DNA from: Clostridia bacterium
Lineage (GTDB): Bacteria; Bacillota; Clostridia; UMGS1810
Direction: 5' to 3'
NCBI GenBank assembly: GCA_017436905.1
Contig: JAFSCF010000011.1
Location: 42,824 to 106,823, forward strand
Length of the DNA: 64,000 bases
Numbering within the stretch: the stretch's first letter is position 1; every line of letters starts with the position of its first letter. This document shows, piece after piece, positions 60,557 through 64,000 of the stretch. The position numbers and the translations under genes were made by a program. The notes beneath the pieces were generated by a model that saw only the letters and a program-made list of their open reading frames with translations, ran no database searches and was not told where the DNA came from.

Positions 60557-62761
60557 GTGCAAACCGTAAGCGGAGAGATTAAAACAGTTATATTTGAAAA
60601 TGCCGATAACGGCTACAAGGTCGTAGAGATTGAAACCGAAGACGACCTCTTTGTGGCAGTTGGCTATATGCACGGCGCAGCCGAGGGCGAAACGGTTAAA
60701 CTCACCGGCAAATGGGTTTCGCATCACACCTATGGCGAGCAGTTTGCAGTAGAGATGTACGAAAAGCAGATGCCCACATCAAAAGCGTCCATTGTTAAAT
60801 ATCTTGGCTCCGGCATTATCAAGGGCGTACGTGCCGCTACTGCGCAGAAGATTGTTGATGCTTTCGGAGAAGATGCTTTAACCGTTATTGAAAAAGAGCC
60901 CCTGCGCCTTACGCAGATACGTGGCATCAGCGCCGAAAAAGCCATGGCAATAAACCTTTCGTATATAACGCAGATTGGCGCATCGTCACTTATGATATTT
61001 TTACAGCAGTACGATATTTCCGTCAAACTGTGCGCAAAAATTTATAAACGCTTTGGCGGCGGTGCTGTCGAACTTATTAAATCAAATCCGTACATACTTT
61101 GTGACGAGATAGAGGGGATTGGCTTTAAAACTGCCGACAAAATGGCAATCTCTATGGGCATAAATGCCGACGATGCAAACCGTATCCGTTCGGGCGTGCT
61201 TTATACTCATCTTAATAACACTCTTTTCGGGCATACATACCTGCCGAGGGAAATTCTTGCAAAACTTGCGTCCGATTTGCTTGGTGTGTCCATACCCGTT
61301 GTAAACGAGGCAATATCTTCGCTAACAGTCCAAAGACGTTTTATAAGCGAAGATTCTCCCGATGGCGAGCGTATATACTATTTTACTCACTACCATGCAG
61401 AAAAGTATTGTGCACGCAGAATCAACGAAATAACTGCCAACAGATACGAAATTGATGAAAACGAAATAATGCGTGAAATAGGCATTATCGAGGCTCACCG
61501 TGGCATAAAACTTGCCCATATGCAAAAAACTGCTGTGCAGAGCGCTATGGAAAACAGTGCACTTGTAATCACCGGCGGCCCCGGTACAGGTAAAACTACA
61601 ATTATAAATACAATTATTGATATTATGCACGCAAACGGCTTAAAAGTTGTGCTTACTGCTCCTACCGGCAGAGCCGCCAAACGTATGAGTCAGGTCTGCG
61701 GCAAAGAGGCTAAAACCATTCACCGCCTGCTTGAGGCAGGTTACAGCGACGGAGAGAGCGACCTTATGTTTCAGGTTGACGAGTCCAACCCAATTGAGGC
61801 GGACGTTATAATCGTAGATGAGATGTCTATGGTTGACATTTTGCTGATGAGTGCACTTTTGCGTGCAATAGCAGCCGGCACACGCATTATTATGGTTGGT
61901 GACGTAGACCAGTTGCCGTCGGTTGGTGCAGGCGATGTACTGCGCCATATTATTGAAAGCGGAGTAGTTCCCGTCATTCGCCTTACAGAAATTTTTCGTC
62001 AGGCGGAAGAGAGTATGATAGTTGTAAACGCTCACAAAATCAACGGCGGCGAGTACCCCGTTTGCAATTCGGAGAATACCGACTTTTTCTATGCCAATCT
62101 GCCGTCTGCAACAGACGGTGCAGAATATATCACATCGTTGTGTCTTGATAAACTTCCGCAGAAGTACGGAATTTCCTCTGCTGATATTCAGGTGCTTTCC
62201 CCATCAAAAAAAGGTATAGCGGGCGTTATTAACTTAAATACTCTCTTGCAGCAGGCGCTCAACCCTGCTGAGGACGGCAAGCCCGAAAAAAGCAATGGCA
62301 ACGTAACCTTCCGTGTGGGCGACAGAGTTATGCAGACCAAAAACAATTACGACCTCCAGTGGTATGACGTTAAAACACTTGAAGAGGGCACCGGTGTATT
62401 CAATGGAGATGTCGGCTATATACAGGATATTAACCAGATGCTTAAAACCGTTGCGGTTGTGTTTGAAGACAGACGTGTTACGTATAATTTTAAAGACCTC
62501 GACGAACTCGACCTTGCTTATGCCGCCACCGTACATAAAAGTCAGGGTAGTGAGTTCCCCGTTGTTATCGTTCCCGTTTACGATGCGCCGTATATGCTGG
62601 TAAGCCGCAATCTGCTTTATACCGCCGTTACACGTGCAAAAAATCTGGTTGTGCTTGTCGGCAGAGAAGATATTATCCGCAAAATGGTAGATAATAACCG
62701 CACAGTAATGCGATATTCCTCATTAAAAGAAAAACTTACAGAGGTGAATGCCGATGCGTGA
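60557..62761 (+). CDS. recD2: RecD2-type ATP-dependent DNA helicase
   Basis: 734 residues, superfamily 1B 5'-3' helicase of the RecBC-independent RecD2 group. The N-terminal OB-like and helix-hairpin-helix region (about 1-250) is followed by motif I LVITGGPGTGKTTIINT, motif II VIIVDEMSMVDI, motif III MVGDVDQLPSVGAGDVLRHI, and motifs V-VI AATVHKSQGSEFPVVIVPVY and LLYTAVTRAKNLVVLVG. Role in DNA repair and fork processing. GTG at 60557 follows GGAGGTGATG. It overlaps comFC by eight bases. Confidence 0.95.
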   Translation: MQTVSGEIKTVIFENADNGYKVVEIETEDDLFVAVGYMHGAAEGETVKLTGKWVSHHTYGEQFAVEMYEKQMPTSKASIVKYLGSGIIKGVRAATAQKIVDAFGEDALTVIEKEPLRLTQIRGISAEKAMAINLSYITQIGASSLMIFLQQYDISVKLCAKIYKRFGGGAVELIKSNPYILCDEIEGIGFKTADKMAISMGINADDANRIRSGVLYTHLNNTLFGHTYLPREILAKLASDLLGVSIPVVNEAISSLTVQRRFISEDSPDGERIYYFTHYHAEKYCARRINEITANRYEIDENEIMREIGIIEAHRGIKLAHMQKTAVQSAMENSALVITGGPGTGKTTIINTIIDIMHANGLKVVLTAPTGRAAKRMSQVCGKEAKTIHRLLEAGYSDGESDLMFQVDESNPIEADVIIVDEMSMVDILLMSALLRAIAAGTRIIMVGDVDQLPSVGAGDVLRHIIESGVVPVIRLTEIFRQAEESMIVVNAHKINGGEYPVCNSENTDFFYANLPSATDGAEYITSLCLDKLPQKYGISSADIQVLSPSKKGIAGVINLNTLLQQALNPAEDGKPEKSNGNVTFRVGDRVMQTKNNYDLQWYDVKTLEEGTGVFNGDVGYIQDINQMLKTVAVVFEDRRVTYNFKDLDELDLAYAATVHKSQGSEFPVVIVPVYDAPYMLVSRNLLYTAVTRAKNLVVLVGREDIIRKMVDNNRTVMRYSSLKEKLTEVNADA

Positions 62762-63416
62762 TTTTATCAGGCGTGTTCTTAATGTTTTTTATGTGCGCCC
62801 GTGCGTTGTTTGCGGCAGACCTGTAAAAGTTGTGGATAACATAAATCTCTGCAGCCGTTGCACAACCACGGTCGACCGTTACGGTCAAACCATAAACACA
62901 AGCGGCAGAATAACCATTTCTGTTCTTCCTCATAAAAAGTTCGTGCGCAGAGCGATGAACAGATTTAAGTTCAGCAATAAAAAGTATTACGGGTTTACAT
63001 TTGCAAAACTTATTCATCAGCGTTTGCGCACCTGCGAATGGTACGGCAACATTGAATGTGTTGTATGCGTACCTATGGGCAAAAGAAACAGGCTTTATAA
63101 TCAGTCTGCCGTAATTGCCCGCCAGGTTGCCGAAAGGATAGGCGTTCCGTTCGCCGAAAATGCTATGGTTAAGGTTAAGGATAATCCGCCTTTTTATAAA
63201 CTTACACGTGCCGAAAGACTACGTGCTGTAAAAGGTGCGTTTGATATCAGCCATGATTTGTCGTTCGTCGGAAAACGTGTTCTTCTCATCGACGATATCT
63301 ACACCACAGGCGCAACCAGTAGCGAATGCAGACGTGTTTTGCTTTTAAACGGTGCAGCAGAAGTTTATTGCGCCACTGTATGCTATGCGCCGTTAAAAGA
63401 GCGAAAATTAAAGTAA
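62754..63416 (+). CDS. comFC: ComFC-like phosphoribosyltransferase-fold protein
   Basis: 220 residues: N-terminal zinc finger (RPCVVCGRPVKVVD ... LCSRCTTTV) and a type I PRTase fold with VVCVPMGKRNRLYNQSAVIA and the PRPP loop VLLIDDIYTTGATSSECRRV. In naturally competent Firmicutes ComFC acts with ComFA in uptake of single-stranded DNA. No comFA is adjacent. ATG at 62754 has better spacing from GAGGTG than ATG at 62748. Confidence 0.9.
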   Translation: MRDFIRRVLNVFYVRPCVVCGRPVKVVDNINLCSRCTTTVDRYGQTINTSGRITISVLPHKKFVRRAMNRFKFSNKKYYGFTFAKLIHQRLRTCEWYGNIECVVCVPMGKRNRLYNQSAVIARQVAERIGVPFAENAMVKVKDNPPFYKLTRAERLRAVKGAFDISHDLSFVGKRVLLIDDIYTTGATSSECRRVLLLNGAAEVYCATVCYAPLKERKLK

Positions 63417-63478
63417 TAAAATTTTATATAGTGCAAATAATACCTTCGAAAGATAATTCTTTTCGGAGGTATTATAAT

Positions 63479-63664
63479 ATGAAGAAAAATTACCGCAAAG
63501 GCATTATGAAAGTAGATAATATTGATGACGAAGCCACAAGATATAACCGTGAATGTTTTGAAGAAATAAGCCTGCTGCCCTATTTTGAAAGCGACAACGA
63601 AACCGCCGATAACATATCTTCAGCGGAAAATGACGGTGTGGAAAATAGCCAGAATGAGAAATAA
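63479..63664 (+). CDS. Small acidic protein of unknown function
   Basis: 61 residues, basic start (KKNYRKGIMKVDNIDDEATR) and acidic, Asn/Glu/Ser-rich tail, no membrane segment. TCGGAGGT precedes the ATG with ideal spacing. Located between comFC and the rRNA promoters. Family not recognised. Confidence 0.6.
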   Translation: MKKNYRKGIMKVDNIDDEATRYNRECFEEISLLPYFESDNETADNISSAENDGVENSQNEK

Positions 63665-63748
63665 TATAAGAAAATGTATAACTGAACACCGAAAAAATGC
63701 GTTTGTTTTATGTATTTTGCCATAATTAAATTTTTTTGAAAAAATCGG

Positions 63749-63777
63749 TTGACAGAATTATTTAATTGTGATATATT
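63749..63777 (+). promoter_or_regulatory. rRNA operon promoter P1
   Basis: TTGACA (63749-63754) and TATATT (63772-63777), 17-base spacer, in AT-rich sequence typical of UP-element regions. Confidence 0.85.
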
Positions 63778-63833
63778 AAATAAGCACTCTGCGAACGGAG
63801 TAAAATTTTTTTAAAAAACTTTTAAAAAAGTTC

Positions 63834-63862
63834 TTGACAACGGTGCGTAGACGTGTTATAAT
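63834..63862 (+). promoter_or_regulatory. rRNA operon promoter P2
   Basis: TTGACA (63834-63839) and TATAAT (63857-63862), 17-base spacer, preceded by an A/T-rich UP-like tract. Perfect consensus, 85 bases downstream of P1. Confidence 0.92.
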
Positions 63863-63867
63863 AATCA

Positions 63868-64000
63868 AGTCGCTCGGTCAAGAGTGGGCGACGGAATTGA
63901 TCTTTGAAAAATGAACAGCATAAAAAAAGCGGGACTTTTTGAAAAGTCCAAAGAGTTTTAAAAATGCACTTTATATTAGTAAAGTCAGACAGAATTTTGA
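63868..64000 (+). other. rRNA operon leader, upstream of 16S rRNA
   Basis: A GTCGC...GCGAC hairpin (63868-63893) is followed by TGATCTTTGAAAA (63898-63910), which matches the boxA-like antitermination site and the TTTGAAAA-x-TGAACA phrase common in Firmicutes rrn leaders. The 16S gene itself (GAGTTTGATC) has not begun by 64000 but probably starts within a few bases. Confidence 0.8.

Noticed and set aside
63868..64000. Start of 16S rRNA within the window
   Set aside because: The sequence ends with AATTTTGA. The GAGTTTGATC that opens 16S is not present, so only the leader is annotated.

Overview
The window looks like the chromosome of an anaerobic, endospore-forming member of the Clostridia (Firmicutes), probably an uncultured gut-type lineage. 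The evidence is sporulation genes (a 26-residue SpoVM, a SpoIIQ-like LytM protein, SpoIIR, CwlD, a SpoVB-like flippase and a SigF/G/B-type sigma factor), GTP-type PEP carboxykinase, FabK-type fatty acid synthesis, RNase J, MurT/GatD, strong AGGAGG ribosome-binding sites and TTGACA-17-TATAAT promoters. Taxonomy below class cannot be fixed from this sequence.

Layout. 1-9300: AI-2E-type permease, RNase J, an OGG-type glycosylase and a flippase, then an rsmD-coaD-coiled-coil-proB-trmR operon that continues into a U32-type tRNA hydroxylase (trhP) across an inserted small membrane gene. 10.7-19.9 kb: pckA, a repeat-rich gap, a DUF1015 protein, a two-gene acyl-CoA dehydratase activase system and a secreted copper-amine-oxidase-N-like protein. 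20.0-29.5 kb: a TetR regulator and a fatty-acid operon (fabH-acpP-fabK-fabD-fabG-fabF-fabZ-accD-accA-thioesterase-degV) joined by three copies of one 21-bp palindromic operator. 29.6-33.5 kb: sporulation-linked genes, a glycosyltransferase and rpmB. 33.7-34.8 kb: rpsF-ssb-rpsR. 35.3-48.4 kb: cell wall and housekeeping genes (ddl, murI, argS, ctpA, polA, cls, murT-gatD, a lytic transglycosylase). 48.5-54.2 kb: a minus-strand block (uppP, a membrane protein with a DUF6273-like tail, coaE, cwlD and unknowns). 54.4-55.3 kb: rplM-rpsI. 55.7-57.4 kb: an AT-rich accessory island of four unknown genes. 57.5-63.7 kb: an ECF sigma/anti-sigma pair, spoIIR, recD2 and comFC. The window ends in the tandem-promoter leader of an rRNA operon.

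The most unusual content is between genes. (1) Two copies (about 12.65-12.84 and 60.30-60.49 kb, minus strand) of what reads as a complete small-RNA transcription unit: a TTGACC-17-TATAAT promoter, a long hairpin whose loop can pair with a downstream segment, and a terminator whose 5' arm can instead form an antiterminator. The variable bases covary. (2) About ten hairpins share a 13-14-nt loop (consensus CTGAGTATATTTAT and a shorter form) while their 17-23-bp stems are unrelated in sequence yet almost perfectly paired. (3) A mosaic intergenic repeat of about 400-450 bp occurs twice and contains further hairpins with conserved loops and exchanged stems. I know of no description of (1) or (2), but I could not search for one.
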